Shown in pieces: positions 51,835 to 61,620 of a DNA stretch of 64,000 nt. Made by a program: the position numbers and the translations under genes. Each line of letters begins with the position of its first letter. The stretch's first letter is position 1. Below the pieces are notes generated by a model, which saw nothing but the letters and a program-made list of their open reading frames with translations, searched no databases and was not told where the DNA came from. Source of the stretch: CAYXVJ01 sp050309435 (GTDB lineage: Bacteria > Bacillota > Clostridia > Saccharofermentanales > Fastidiosipilaceae); NCBI GenBank assembly GCA_050309435.1, contig JBNRMJ010000002.1:19896-83895 (forward strand), given 5' to 3'.

Positions 51835-53601
51835 ATGCAGCCTCAGGAGCTTGCCTATTTGGCCCGATATGCATTCGCCCTTTTGGCGATTTTTACAGCT
51901 TATTTTCTGATCCGTTCGGCCATCGGAGATTTACGAGGCAGAATCCGGACGAATCTCAGACCGGTTCAGGGCTATTTTCTGATGCTGCTTGGAGATGGCA
52001 AGCAAATCGGAGGCAGAAGTCTGCCGCTCTTTCACACGACGGTGCTGGGACGCGGACGGTCTACGGATATCCGCCTGGAAAGCGAAGACATCGCCCGCCG
52101 TCATGCCATGATTTATCTGCATGAGGGTGAATGGTATATTCGCCCCGTTCATCTGCACCATCGCGTTCTCTTAAATAACATACCCGTTCTGGATGCGGTT
52201 ATACTGCGAAATCAGGATATCGTGACAATCGGCATGGTCTCCATGCTCTTCATCGACGAGCGAGCTTCGGCCGCGGCCCAGGGCCTGGAATACCGGCCCG
52301 CACCGGGACAAACGGCGCTTCAGGCAGCGGCCATGGTACCGACTGCGGCGTCCTGGTTCTTTACGAACATCGCTATTATACTCAGTGCTTTCATCTCGGC
52401 GATTCTGGCGCCGGAAGGCTACGAAGTTCTCAGAGAACCGATTCTGATTCTCTTTGGCGTCTTTTTCTTCATTTTCAATCTGTATTATTTCGTTTTGCCT
52501 TTCTTATTGAAACCTTTGGACCGCCCGTTCTTTGTCGCGGTTATGAATCTGGCCTTACTCGGGCTGGTGATTCAGACTCGTCTGACCATGATCAACATCA
52601 ACTATCCGCCTGTAACGCCGGAGCTGTTGGAAGATATCATGAGTTCGCTCTCGGTGCAGGCCTTTGCCCTGTTTCTGGGTCTGGTCCTGATGCCGATTAT
52701 CATTTTGGTCGTGCAGCGCACCCGCTTCCTCGAACGCATGGTCTTTGTCTGCGGGGTGATTACGCCGCTGCTCTTGATTGCCACGCTGGTTTTCGGCCGC
52801 GGCCGTCAGGAGATGGGAGCAACCTTGTGGATTGTCATTGGCGGTTTTTCTTTCCAGCTGACCGAGTTTGCCAAGATCACTTATCTGGTGGTACTGGCCG
52901 GTTTCTTTAAGATCAGACCGCCTTTCAGAGTGCAGCTGGGCTTCGCCGCCTGGGCCGCGACGGTCTTTTTCCTGATTATGATGCTGCCCGATCTGGGTTC
53001 GGTCATGATTCTTCTGCCGACGACACTCATCGTCTTTGTCGTGATGACATCAGAATATTTAACGACTTTTCTGATTCTGCTGGCGGGTACGGCCGTCAGT
53101 ACGGCCGCCTTTGCTTTCTTTCCTCATGTCCAGAGGCGTATCAGCGGCTGGTCGACGCTCTGGACGGAAGTCAACGATTTGAACCGTCAGATCGTTTACG
53201 GTCTGCAGGCCATCGGACGCGGCGGTTTCGTGGGACGCGGTCTGGGTAACGGCAGTCCCGAGGGTATTCCTCTGGCGGGATCGGACATGGTTTTCGCCGT
53301 GATCGGGGAAGAGATGGGGCTGCTCGTTCTTCTTTCGGTTATGGTCTTTTTCATCGTGCTGTGGCTGCGCGGGGCGAAGTCGACCATGATGGTCAGAGAC
53401 GGTTTCTCATCGAGTTTGACGCTGGGCGTGGCAAGCTTGTTTTTCATGGAGGCTGTTGTCGTCATAGCCGGCGTCACCGGCCTGATTCCCCTGACCGGTG
53501 CGACCTTGCCTTTTATCGCGGCAGGCGGCAGCTCCGTTTTGGCCAAGACGATTCTGGCAGCGATTTACCTGGGTCTGGCGGGACGACGCGAAGGTGTTTA
53601 G
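51835..53601 (+). CDS. FHA-domain/SEDS fusion (FtsW/RodA-type glycan polymerase)
   Basis: A 588-residue membrane protein. After one N-terminal helix (about 10-27) comes an FHA domain (about 50-135: LGRGRSTDIRLESEDIARRHAMIY), a phosphothreonine-binding module. Nine or ten helices of the SEDS family follow, which polymerise peptidoglycan (FFAGRGRQEMGATLWI-like region, GYGLQAIGRGGFVGRGLGNGS-like region, and the late LIPLTGATLPFIAAGGSS). The ATG at 51835 follows AGAGGAGG at 6 bases, so an in-frame ATG 17 codons upstream is not the start. The partner PBP gene begins 33 bases on. Fusion suggests regulation by a Ser/Thr kinase such as PrkC. Confidence 0.9.
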   Translation: MQPQELAYLARYAFALLAIFTAYFLIRSAIGDLRGRIRTNLRPVQGYFLMLLGDGKQIGGRSLPLFHTTVLGRGRSTDIRLESEDIARRHAMIYLHEGEWYIRPVHLHHRVLLNNIPVLDAVILRNQDIVTIGMVSMLFIDERASAAAQGLEYRPAPGQTALQAAAMVPTAASWFFTNIAIILSAFISAILAPEGYEVLREPILILFGVFFFIFNLYYFVLPFLLKPLDRPFFVAVMNLALLGLVIQTRLTMININYPPVTPELLEDIMSSLSVQAFALFLGLVLMPIIILVVQRTRFLERMVFVCGVITPLLLIATLVFGRGRQEMGATLWIVIGGFSFQLTEFAKITYLVVLAGFFKIRPPFRVQLGFAAWAATVFFLIMMLPDLGSVMILLPTTLIVFVVMTSEYLTTFLILLAGTAVSTAAFAFFPHVQRRISGWSTLWTEVNDLNRQIVYGLQAIGRGGFVGRGLGNGSPEGIPLAGSDMVFAVIGEEMGLLVLLSVMVFFIVLWLRGAKSTMMVRDGFSSSLTLGVASLFFMEAVVVIAGVTGLIPLTGATLPFIAAGGSSVLAKTILAAIYLGLAGRREGV

Positions 53602-53634
53602 CAGCCGTTCATATCTAATGAGGAGGTTTCATCC

Positions 53635-55044
53635 GTGAAGCAGCTACTTCAGAATATAAAAGCCGTTTTACTTATTATTTCTATCTTGTCGATTACCTTA
53701 CTGGGCGGCATTGTCGTGCAGCAGCATCGCAGTCAGACCACCTTGATGGCTGCGGCGGGCGAAAATCGCGAGACGCTCCGTTCGAGATATGCTCAGGCCG
53801 GTGCGATTTATGCCAAAGACGGAACGGTACTGGCCGCCAGCGTGGACGGCGAGCGTGTTTATGCCGAGGATGCTCTTCTGGCCGAATCGCTGACGAATCT
53901 GGTCGGCGACTACACCCACTTCATTCAGAACACGATCGAGACACAATATCAGGGTGCTCTGTTGGGTACGGATCGTAATCCCTTTTACCAGTTGCTCTTC
54001 GATGTGACGGGAAAGGGTCTCGAGGGAGACGACATTCATTTAACGATCGATTCCAGGCTCCAGAAACGGGCCTACGAACTGCTGGGGAATAACAACGGTT
54101 CCGTTGTGATGCTCAACTATAATACCGGCGATGTCATGGTCATGGTCAGTAAACCGTCGACTTCTCCCGGAAACGTAATTTCTTACACGAATATACCGGA
54201 TACGGCGCTCTTTAACCGTGCACTTCAAGGTCAGTACTATCCCGGTTCGAGCTTCAAGTTTATAACGGCCGCAGCTTATCTCAACAGCCCCTATTACGAT
54301 CCGGATCATCTGGTTAATTGTCTGGGGCAACAGCCCCTGATCGGCGTAAACGGTGTCACGGAAACAGGCGAGGGACACGGTCCGATCGATATGACCCGGG
54401 CTTTCGAGCTTTCCTGTAACCACTATTTCGGCTATGCCGGCATCACGGCAGGCGAATTCCAGATGAAGAGCACGGCCGAAGATTTCGGTTATAATCAGCC
54501 ATTAAGCCTGGATCGTCTGAAAGTCGCCAGAAGCAATTTCTCGACCGTGGCCGGCGATGACGAAGTCTTGTCCTGGCTGAGTATCGGACAGCCGGTCGGT
54601 GCTTCGCGAAACACGGCGACCCCGCTTCATATGGCCATGATGGCCGGCGCGGTGGCTAATGGCGGCGTGATGATGGAGCCGCATATCGTGTATACGCTGA
54701 CCAATCCGCTGGATCAGGACTATCAGCGCCGAAACGAAGAAAAACTGGCTACCGTTCTGACAACATCGACGAACAAGGCCATTCAGGAGTTGATGCTCTC
54801 GGCCGTTGAAAACGGCGGCGGCAAACAGGCTCAGGTTCCCGGATTTAAAGTCGGCGGTAAAACCGGTACCGCTCAGGTCGAAGGACAAGAAGAGTACAAT
54901 GCCGTCTTCATGGGCTACGTGGATCACGCGAATTATCCCTATGCCATAGCTGTCATTACCGAAGACGCGGGATTTGGTTCGAGCATCTCCGCTCCGGTGG
55001 CCGGCGAGCTTTTCCGTCTGGCGATCGAGCTTCAAGGAGATTAA
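53635..55044 (+). CDS. Class B penicillin-binding protein (PbpA-like)
   Basis: A 469-residue membrane-anchored transpeptidase that cross-links peptidoglycan. One membrane helix (about 11-30) is followed by a short pedestal and a transpeptidase domain with SSFK (active Ser205), the SCN motif in ELSCNHYFGY and GKTGTAQ. It is shorter than PBP2 or PBP3 and matches actinobacterial PbpA-like enzymes in size. It starts with GTG after AGGAGG at 9 bases, 33 bases after the FHA-SEDS gene. SEDS proteins and class B PBPs act as pairs, so these two likely form one synthase. A terminator follows. Confidence 0.93.
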   Translation: MKQLLQNIKAVLLIISILSITLLGGIVVQQHRSQTTLMAAAGENRETLRSRYAQAGAIYAKDGTVLAASVDGERVYAEDALLAESLTNLVGDYTHFIQNTIETQYQGALLGTDRNPFYQLLFDVTGKGLEGDDIHLTIDSRLQKRAYELLGNNNGSVVMLNYNTGDVMVMVSKPSTSPGNVISYTNIPDTALFNRALQGQYYPGSSFKFITAAAYLNSPYYDPDHLVNCLGQQPLIGVNGVTETGEGHGPIDMTRAFELSCNHYFGYAGITAGEFQMKSTAEDFGYNQPLSLDRLKVARSNFSTVAGDDEVLSWLSIGQPVGASRNTATPLHMAMMAGAVANGGVMMEPHIVYTLTNPLDQDYQRRNEEKLATVLTTSTNKAIQELMLSAVENGGGKQAQVPGFKVGGKTGTAQVEGQEEYNAVFMGYVDHANYPYAIAVITEDAGFGSSISAPVAGELFRLAIELQGD

Positions 55045-55076
55045 TACGACATAAATGCTTATCATGCTTTATAATA

Positions 55077-55108
55077 GAGGGCGATCAATCGATCGCTCTT
55101 TTATTTTT
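55077..55108 (+). terminator. Terminator of the FHA-SEDS/PBP operon
   Basis: GAGGGCGATC (55077-55086) pairs with GATCGCTCTT (55091-55100, two G-T pairs), followed by TTATTTTTT. A TATAAT box at 55070-55075 lies directly before it and may belong to the GH38 gene downstream. Confidence 0.75.
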
Positions 55109-55139
55109 TGATCGAAACACAAACAATGCGAGGTTTTTC

Positions 55140-58100
55140 ATGCAATTTTTATATGAGCGCGTTCGGCGCCTTACTCGGGATCTGGCCGGGTTAACTTACC
55201 CTTGTACCCGGGATATCGAGTGTTTCCGTTATAAGAAGGTAGCGGAACGGATTACGGATATAGCGAATCTGGATACCGAAGGCTGGGCCGAAATCGTACC
55301 CGGCGAAACTGTCCGGGGCGATCGCCTCGAGTACTACTATTTCGAGACGGTTGTCACGATCCCCGAAGAATTCGCGGGTAAGACGGTGGTTTTCAGAATC
55401 AGCACAGCCAATGACAATAACTGGGATTCCATCAATCCCCAGTTGCTTTTCTTCCTGGACGGAAAACTGCGCCTTGGCTTCGACGAGTTCCATCATGAAG
55501 CCGTGATCAGCGAAACGGCCGAAGCAGGCAGACAGTATCGTATCGTGCTGCAGGCCTTTACCGGCGACGGTAATTTCCGCATGCAGCTGAACAGCAGCCT
55601 GAAGGTGCTGGACCGCGCGACGGAGAAATACTATTACGACGTGAAAGTCCCGCTGGATGTGGCGGCCATCATTCCCTTCGACGGCAGCGATCATAAGCAT
55701 ATCGTCGGTGCCCTCAACGATTCCTTGAATCTGCTGGATCTGCGTATCCCGGGCAGCCCCGAGTACTATGCCTCTCTGGCGGAGGCTCAGGCGAAACTGA
55801 ATCGCGACTTCTACGAAAAATATACGGATCCCGGGAAGGACCCCGTAATTTATGCGGTCGGTCACACCCATATCGACGTCGCCTGGCTCTGGACGCTGGC
55901 GGTGACGGAAGACAAGACGGTTCGCAGCTTCTCGTCGGCACTCGAGCTGATGCGCGAGTATCCGGATTATACCTTCATGTCCTCTCAGGTTCAGCTCTAC
56001 AAGTTCGTGGAGAAGAATGCACCGGAGGTCTTCGAAGAAATCAAGGAACGCGTGGCCGAAGGTCGCTGGGAAGTCGAAGGCGCCATGTTCGTCGAGGCCG
56101 ATTGCAACATCGCCTCGGGCGAGGCGCTGGTCCGTCAGATTACATCCGGCAAGCGCTACTTCCGGGATAAGTTCGATAAGGTCAACGAAATCCTCTGGCT
56201 GCCCGATGTCTTCGGTTACTCGGCTGCACTGCCTCAGATACTTAAGTTGGCCGAAGTGCCTTACTTCATGACCACGAAGATTTCCTGGAACGAGACCAAC
56301 AAGATTCCTTATGACACCTTCGAGTGGCAGGGTATCGACGGATCCAAGGTCCTGACTCACTTTATCCCGACACGCGAGTACAACCGTCCGGTCATTCCGG
56401 GGCACTTTGCCAATGGGCATTTCACGACCTATAACGGTAATCTGAATGCTGAGCAGACGCTTGGTTCGTGGCAGCGTTACCAGCAGAAGAATCTCAACGA
56501 ATTCGCCCTGATGGCTTACGGTCACGGCGACGGCGGCGGCGGTACGACACGCGAGATGATCGAGAACGGCCGCAGATTGTCCAAGGGTCTGCCCGGTGCG
56601 CCTCGAATCCAATTCGGCACGGTACTGGATTTCTTCCACAAGCTGGACGAAGCCGTTCGCAACCATCGTCATTTACCGACATGGGCCGGCGAACTCTATC
56701 TCGAATACCATCGCGGCACGTATACCAGCATGGGCCGCAACAAGCGCAATAACCGCCGCTCGGAATATATGCTGCAGAACCTCGAGTTCCTGGCCAGTCT
56801 GGCAGCTCGCCTGAGCGCTGCCCCGTACCCGTCGGAAGTCCTGACCGAAGGCTGGGAAATCCTGATGCGAAACCAGTTCCACGACATTCTGCCCGGTACG
56901 TCAATCAAGGAAGTTTACGATGACTCCGATCGCGAGTACGCCCGTCTGGCTGAGATCGTCGGACAGGCTTCGAGCGAGATGATCGCCAAAATCACGGCCG
57001 CGGTCGAGGGAGAAGCAGGTACTCTGCTGGTGCTAAACCCGACCTCCTACGAACAAAACGGTCCGGTCGTTCTTCCCGAAGATGCGAAGGACGCAAAAGC
57101 GCTTCGTTTGACGGGCAGCTCGGACTTGCTTTCGATTCAAACCCTGGCAAACGGCAAGCGCGCCTTCTATGCGCACGCGGTACCGGCCTTTGGCTTCGCG
57201 CTTTATGAGTTTGCGGATGAAGATCAAGTAGACGCCGCCGAACTTGGCGAAGTCAATCCGGAGGGCTATGTGATCGAGAACGATTACTATCGCGTGACCT
57301 TCAACGAGAAGGGTCAGTTCGCCGAGCTGTACGATAAACGGGCGGATCGCCAGGTCCTGAAGCCGGGCGAAGCCGGTAACGTGATTATGAGTTATGAGGA
57401 TCGTCCGCATAACTACGAGAACTGGGATATCAACAACTATTATGTCGAGAAGTCCTGGGAAGTCGACGAGCTTGCTTCCTTTGCTCTTGTGGAAGACGGA
57501 CCTGTTCGCAAGACGATTCGCATCGAGCGTCCTTATCTGGATTCGACGATCGTTCAGGAGATTCATCTCTACAAGGATTCGCCGCGTATCGACGTGGACA
57601 ATGATATCGACTGGAAACAAGAGCGCATCATGATGAAGGCTCTCTTCCCGGTCAACGTCTACACGCATGAGGCGACCTTTGAAATTCAGTACGGTCACGT
57701 CAAGCGCCAGACGCATTACAACACCAGCTGGGATCAGGCCCGTTTCGAAGTGGCGATGCACAAGTGGCTCGATATTTCGGAATACGGCTACGGCGTGAGC
57801 TTCCTGAACGACTGCAAGTACGGCAGCCATGTTCATAACGGCGTCGTCGGTCTGACGCTGCTCAAGAGCGGTACGGATCCCCATCCGAATGCCGACAAGG
57901 AGAGACATATCTTTACTTACTCGCTGCTCGCGCATGAAGGGACCTGGCAGGAAGCCGGTACGCTCGAAGCTGCCTATAACCTGAACAACCCGCTGCAGGC
58001 CGTGGTGAAGAAGGAAGAAGGCGGCAGTGTCGATGCGAATTACAGCCTGGTGCAGCTGGATAAGCCCGGCATTACGGTTGAAGTCATCAAGAAGGCCGAG

Positions 58101-58298
58101 GATTCGGATCAGACCGTCATTCGTCTATACGAGAGCTTCGGTCAGACTCATCAGGCGACCATGAAACTGGCGTTTGAACCCGAACATGTCGCAATCACGA
58201 ACTTGCTCGAGAAGGAGATTGCACCCGCCGACTGGTCGGGCAGCCAGATCCAAGTTGATCTCAAACCTTTCGAGATTCGTACTTATGTGATTTCATAA
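55140..58298 (+). CDS. Alpha-mannosidase, glycoside hydrolase family 38
   Basis: A 1052-residue enzyme that hydrolyses terminal alpha-mannosides. An N-terminal beta-rich domain (about 1-230) is followed by the GH38 barrel with GHTHIDVAWLW (metal ligands His244 and Asp246), MFVEADCNIASGEALVRQ, the nucleophile Asp356 in WLPDVFGYSAALPQ, and ELYLEYHRGTYT. A helical spacer and the C-terminal beta-sandwich then extend to the end. All motifs are canonical, unlike the two GH38-type proteins at 16.5-21.9 kb. It has no signal peptide, so it acts on imported glycans. A short AGG lies before the ATG. It is a single gene between two terminators. Confidence 0.96.
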   Translation: MQFLYERVRRLTRDLAGLTYPCTRDIECFRYKKVAERITDIANLDTEGWAEIVPGETVRGDRLEYYYFETVVTIPEEFAGKTVVFRISTANDNNWDSINPQLLFFLDGKLRLGFDEFHHEAVISETAEAGRQYRIVLQAFTGDGNFRMQLNSSLKVLDRATEKYYYDVKVPLDVAAIIPFDGSDHKHIVGALNDSLNLLDLRIPGSPEYYASLAEAQAKLNRDFYEKYTDPGKDPVIYAVGHTHIDVAWLWTLAVTEDKTVRSFSSALELMREYPDYTFMSSQVQLYKFVEKNAPEVFEEIKERVAEGRWEVEGAMFVEADCNIASGEALVRQITSGKRYFRDKFDKVNEILWLPDVFGYSAALPQILKLAEVPYFMTTKISWNETNKIPYDTFEWQGIDGSKVLTHFIPTREYNRPVIPGHFANGHFTTYNGNLNAEQTLGSWQRYQQKNLNEFALMAYGHGDGGGGTTREMIENGRRLSKGLPGAPRIQFGTVLDFFHKLDEAVRNHRHLPTWAGELYLEYHRGTYTSMGRNKRNNRRSEYMLQNLEFLASLAARLSAAPYPSEVLTEGWEILMRNQFHDILPGTSIKEVYDDSDREYARLAEIVGQASSEMIAKITAAVEGEAGTLLVLNPTSYEQNGPVVLPEDAKDAKALRLTGSSDLLSIQTLANGKRAFYAHAVPAFGFALYEFADEDQVDAAELGEVNPEGYVIENDYYRVTFNEKGQFAELYDKRADRQVLKPGEAGNVIMSYEDRPHNYENWDINNYYVEKSWEVDELASFALVEDGPVRKTIRIERPYLDSTIVQEIHLYKDSPRIDVDNDIDWKQERIMMKALFPVNVYTHEATFEIQYGHVKRQTHYNTSWDQARFEVAMHKWLDISEYGYGVSFLNDCKYGSHVHNGVVGLTLLKSGTDPHPNADKERHIFTYSLLAHEGTWQEAGTLEAAYNLNNPLQAVVKKEEGGSVDANYSLVQLDKPGITVEVIKKAEDSDQTVIRLYESFGQTHQATMKLAFEPEHVAITNLLEKEIAPADWSGSQIQVDLKPFEIRTYVIS

Positions 58299-58316
58299 AA
58301 GTAAGACAGCATGTGG

Positions 58317-58345
58317 ATGCCCGGCAGTTTTTGTCGGGCATTTTT
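58317..58345 (+). terminator. Terminator of the alpha-mannosidase gene
   Basis: ATGCCCG (58317-58323) pairs with CGGGCAT (58335-58341), then a run of T. Confidence 0.85.
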
Positions 58346-58444
58346 CCAGCTCGAAGGAAGCAAAAGGTGACAGCACTATCCGGTCGGGATCGTTTCTCAA
58401 GCGCAGGGGACGAAACCCGGACGTCGACTTGCCGAAGTTATTGA

Positions 58445-58473
58445 TTGAATTACTTAAGTTGATATAGCATAAT
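58445..58473 (+). promoter_or_regulatory. Promoter of the FtsX-sulfatase-ATPase operon
   Basis: TTGAAT (58445-58450), a 17-base spacer and CATAAT (58468-58473) lie 37 bases before the permease ATG. The region 58,346-58,444 holds no gene that I can see. Confidence 0.55.
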
Positions 58474-58509
58474 AGTCGGAATAAGTTTTTCATAAGAGTG
58501 GATTTGTGT

Positions 58510-61500
58510 ATGAAGTTTTTATTGCTCGGACATAGCTTCAAGAACTTCCGGCGTTCGCCGGTCAAATCACTGCTGTACATTTTCCTGATTACGGCGTTGA
58601 CGGCCCTGCTCTGCCTGGAGTTATCTGTTTTTGTTTCGGTAGATCGCTTCCTCGATGAAGCAAACGACTACTACACAACCATCGCGCATTACGAATACAT
58701 CGGCGAGCGCTATCCCAACGATAATATCCTTGACCCGATGACGCTCGAGATGACAGAGAAGCTTAAACATTCGGATGCGTACCTGCACGACGCCGTTTCG
58801 GCCTGGAACGAACCGTCCACGGGCCTGACCTTTATCACGAAGAGCGGCAGCGATGTGATGCCCCGTACCGTGAGACCGGTTTTGCCTTACCGGCAGGAAG
58901 CCGTCCTCATGGTTGATGTACGTAATACCGTCAATCCCTGGAATCAGCGGAAAGCCGTCATCGATGCAACCTTATTCAGTCATCGCGATAACACGGGTAA
59001 AATGATCAACATCGACGAGAACGGTTTTGAATTGGAGCCGGGTCATCGATACCTTGTGCACGGTTATTTTTATCCCGGTTCCACGTCTGAGATTTACTTC
59101 CGTTTATCACCGTTTGATTTCGATGCGGCAAAGGCGGCCGCTTTCAGTCTGGAGGACGGCAGTGTCTCCGCTTCTACCGAGCGTGACCGGGTTTTGATGG
59201 ATCTGGGCGAGGATGCTGCGAACGTCGTGCCCGAAGCGCCTCTGATGGAAGCGATCGCCAAGTCATATCAGCTGACGAATCATTCTTTGTCTTTAATTCC
59301 GACGCGGGATCTGGATGCCGAATGGGCCTTTCATCAGCAGCGCCTGACTATTACAAAAGGCCGCGGCTTTAGCCCTGAAGATTACGAAGAAGGTGCGGCC
59401 GTAGTGCTCTTATCCGAGGAGGTTGCCGGACAGCTGGATCTTGAAATCGGTGACCGTATTGATCTGGCGGCATCCGACCGGGAGGCCTCCACGATTCTGG
59501 AAAGTTACTGGGCGGGACAGGATTTTGATATCCATGAAACGGTCGAAGTGATCGGTATCTTCAATAACGAAAAAGATTTCCTGCACCACGTCTATGTCCC
59601 CGTGAGCGAAACTTTCAGCTTTAAGCACGGCCACTACGGTTACTCTCTTGGCACGGCCGTGATCGACAACGCCCGCAGAGACGAGTACTTCGCCGCGGTG
59701 AATGATAGCTTGCCGCCACTGGTTCGCCTGACTATATACGATCAGGGTTATGCGGCTGTCACCGATTCGTTTCGGGATATCAGGACCGGAACGATTCTGG
59801 TCCTGCTGGTCACGGCTTTGGCCGGCTCTTTGATTCTGCTTTTATTTGCTTATATGTCCATATACAGAGAACGGGAAAACGGACGTGTTTTGATTCGGCT
59901 GGGCGCATCTTATGCTCAGGTTCTCCGGTTTTTCCACTATCTGCCGGCTTTCGCCGCTTCGATCGCCGTTACGCTGGGTGCAACCGTCGGTTTCTACTAC
60001 GCCGGAGAAGTGACCGAATACGTCGCCTCGCTGGCCGAGTCATCCCGTAAGGCGGACCTTCGTTACAGCATGACGAATCTTTCGGTAACACGCGAACTGC
60101 CTTTCCGCGCCGTAACAACTCGAGACGTCTTTACGGGAACGGCTGTTATCGTATTCCTGGCTGCCATGATCTTTTGTTTTTTCTTCGCCGTAAAGAGCAT
60201 GAAGGAGCCCAAAGAACACCGTCGCAAGTCCGTACGCGAGCGTCGCGTCAAAGATTCCAGTTCGCTGTCGGGCGGAGCCGTCTCTTATGCGCTGTTATCC
60301 ATCCGGCGTTCGGGTGCCAGAGCGGTTTTACCGATGGGGGCCGTCCTGACCGCGATTTTACTCCTTTTAGGTATGAGCCGCTCTCTGGCGGATACGAAGG
60401 CTCAGCTGAAAGAAGTAAACGAAAGCAATGAAATCCGCGCTTATTACACGAATATCTATGGACAGGAAAATAAAAACCTGCTGGTTAATCTCTACTCGCT
60501 TCAGGCCATTAACGACAGCGGCCTGATCGAGTCGGTCGCCGTTACCATGCGCAGAAACTATTGGTATCAGGGCCGTTATCCCGGAGGCGGGGACGAATAC
60601 ATCGAAGAACCCATGCCCGAATTCGGCAACACGGGATTCGGTATCGAAACCATGATGGACCAGCTCGCCGAACAACCTCATATCGTATTTACCAATGATA
60701 TGGCGGGGGCTTCGGACTTTTACTACAGCAGCGGCGTGGAAACGGAATACATGGACGGATGGTCGGAGTCTCTCTTTGCCATGACAAAAGAAGATCAACT
60801 GAATCCCAAGGTCGGTTTGATCCCCCGGAATTTCATGGAAAAATATGAGATAGAATATGGAGATCGTATTCGCCTGATGGTGATGCGTCCTCACTCCGGC
60901 ATTGATTTCGTGGACATAACAGTCGTCGGAAGCTATCGCGGAGACGGTCTGGAAGACAATATTTACATGCCTCTTCTGAACCTCGTCTCTCCGCTTGTCT
61001 TGTCCGCGAAGACCTATACGGAGGTACAGGTCCCGGGCAGCCAGTTGATTATTCCCGATAGTTTCGCGATCCAAAATCTGGTCGAGTTTGACAGTGCCTT
61101 ATTTACCCTCTTGAGCGGTAATTTAAGCGAATTTAAGTCTCTGCTGGCCGAAGAAGGCTTCTCCCAGGTCAACCGCCTCGGTAAACTGCGCCAGTTTATC
61201 ATCCTCTCCGATGCCTCGCACCTGATGACGAAAGCCTCGTTGACTCAGCGGGTGAACTACATGAACATCCTGTACCCCGTGATATACGTGCTGACCTACC
61301 TGCTGGCCTTCCTGATCCCCTTTATCATGCTTCTGGTCAGACGTCGCGAAATTGCGATCATGAAGCAAACCGGTACCCAGCGGCATCGGCTTTTCGGCAG
61401 TTTCTTCTGGGAACTCCTGATCCTCGGAACCACGGGTACCATCCTGGCTTTTGTCCTGAGTCGAACAATGAATGCATCCATGCTAACAGAAGGCATCAAT

Positions 61501-61602
61501 CTGGCACGAAACTTCTTCCTCTGCTGGCTCGCCAGTACTGTTCTCAGCACGACATTTATGACCGGAGGAAAGAAATTCCGTCAAATCGGACGCAACGAAT
61601 AA
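58510..61602 (+). CDS. FtsX-family ABC transporter permease
   Basis: A 1030-residue membrane protein of the MacB/FtsX type. One helix near the N-terminus (LLYIFLITALTALLCLELSV) leads into a large extracytoplasmic domain (about 50-425). Then come two FtsX-type helix blocks with a second outer domain between them (about 640-900). The last block (IPFIMLLVRRREIAIMKQTG) shows the RRREIAIMKQTG stretch typical of FtsX domains. ATG 58510 is chosen over GTG 58498 because the AAGAG before it abuts the GTG. It forms an operon with a sulfatase (18 bases on) and a LolD-like ATPase (the likely motor). The cargo is unknown. Confidence 0.88.
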   Translation: MKFLLLGHSFKNFRRSPVKSLLYIFLITALTALLCLELSVFVSVDRFLDEANDYYTTIAHYEYIGERYPNDNILDPMTLEMTEKLKHSDAYLHDAVSAWNEPSTGLTFITKSGSDVMPRTVRPVLPYRQEAVLMVDVRNTVNPWNQRKAVIDATLFSHRDNTGKMINIDENGFELEPGHRYLVHGYFYPGSTSEIYFRLSPFDFDAAKAAAFSLEDGSVSASTERDRVLMDLGEDAANVVPEAPLMEAIAKSYQLTNHSLSLIPTRDLDAEWAFHQQRLTITKGRGFSPEDYEEGAAVVLLSEEVAGQLDLEIGDRIDLAASDREASTILESYWAGQDFDIHETVEVIGIFNNEKDFLHHVYVPVSETFSFKHGHYGYSLGTAVIDNARRDEYFAAVNDSLPPLVRLTIYDQGYAAVTDSFRDIRTGTILVLLVTALAGSLILLLFAYMSIYRERENGRVLIRLGASYAQVLRFFHYLPAFAASIAVTLGATVGFYYAGEVTEYVASLAESSRKADLRYSMTNLSVTRELPFRAVTTRDVFTGTAVIVFLAAMIFCFFFAVKSMKEPKEHRRKSVRERRVKDSSSLSGGAVSYALLSIRRSGARAVLPMGAVLTAILLLLGMSRSLADTKAQLKEVNESNEIRAYYTNIYGQENKNLLVNLYSLQAINDSGLIESVAVTMRRNYWYQGRYPGGGDEYIEEPMPEFGNTGFGIETMMDQLAEQPHIVFTNDMAGASDFYYSSGVETEYMDGWSESLFAMTKEDQLNPKVGLIPRNFMEKYEIEYGDRIRLMVMRPHSGIDFVDITVVGSYRGDGLEDNIYMPLLNLVSPLVLSAKTYTEVQVPGSQLIIPDSFAIQNLVEFDSALFTLLSGNLSEFKSLLAEEGFSQVNRLGKLRQFIILSDASHLMTKASLTQRVNYMNILYPVIYVLTYLLAFLIPFIMLLVRRREIAIMKQTGTQRHRLFGSFFWELLILGTTGTILAFVLSRTMNASMLTEGINLARNFFLCWLASTVLSTTFMTGGKKFRQIGRNE

Positions 61603-61620
61603 ACATAGAAAGGGCAGAGG

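Noticed and set aside
55191..56672. Long open frame antisense to the alpha-mannosidase gene
   Set aside because: It shows no domain or motif and no ribosome binding site, and is explained by the codon use of the opposite strand.
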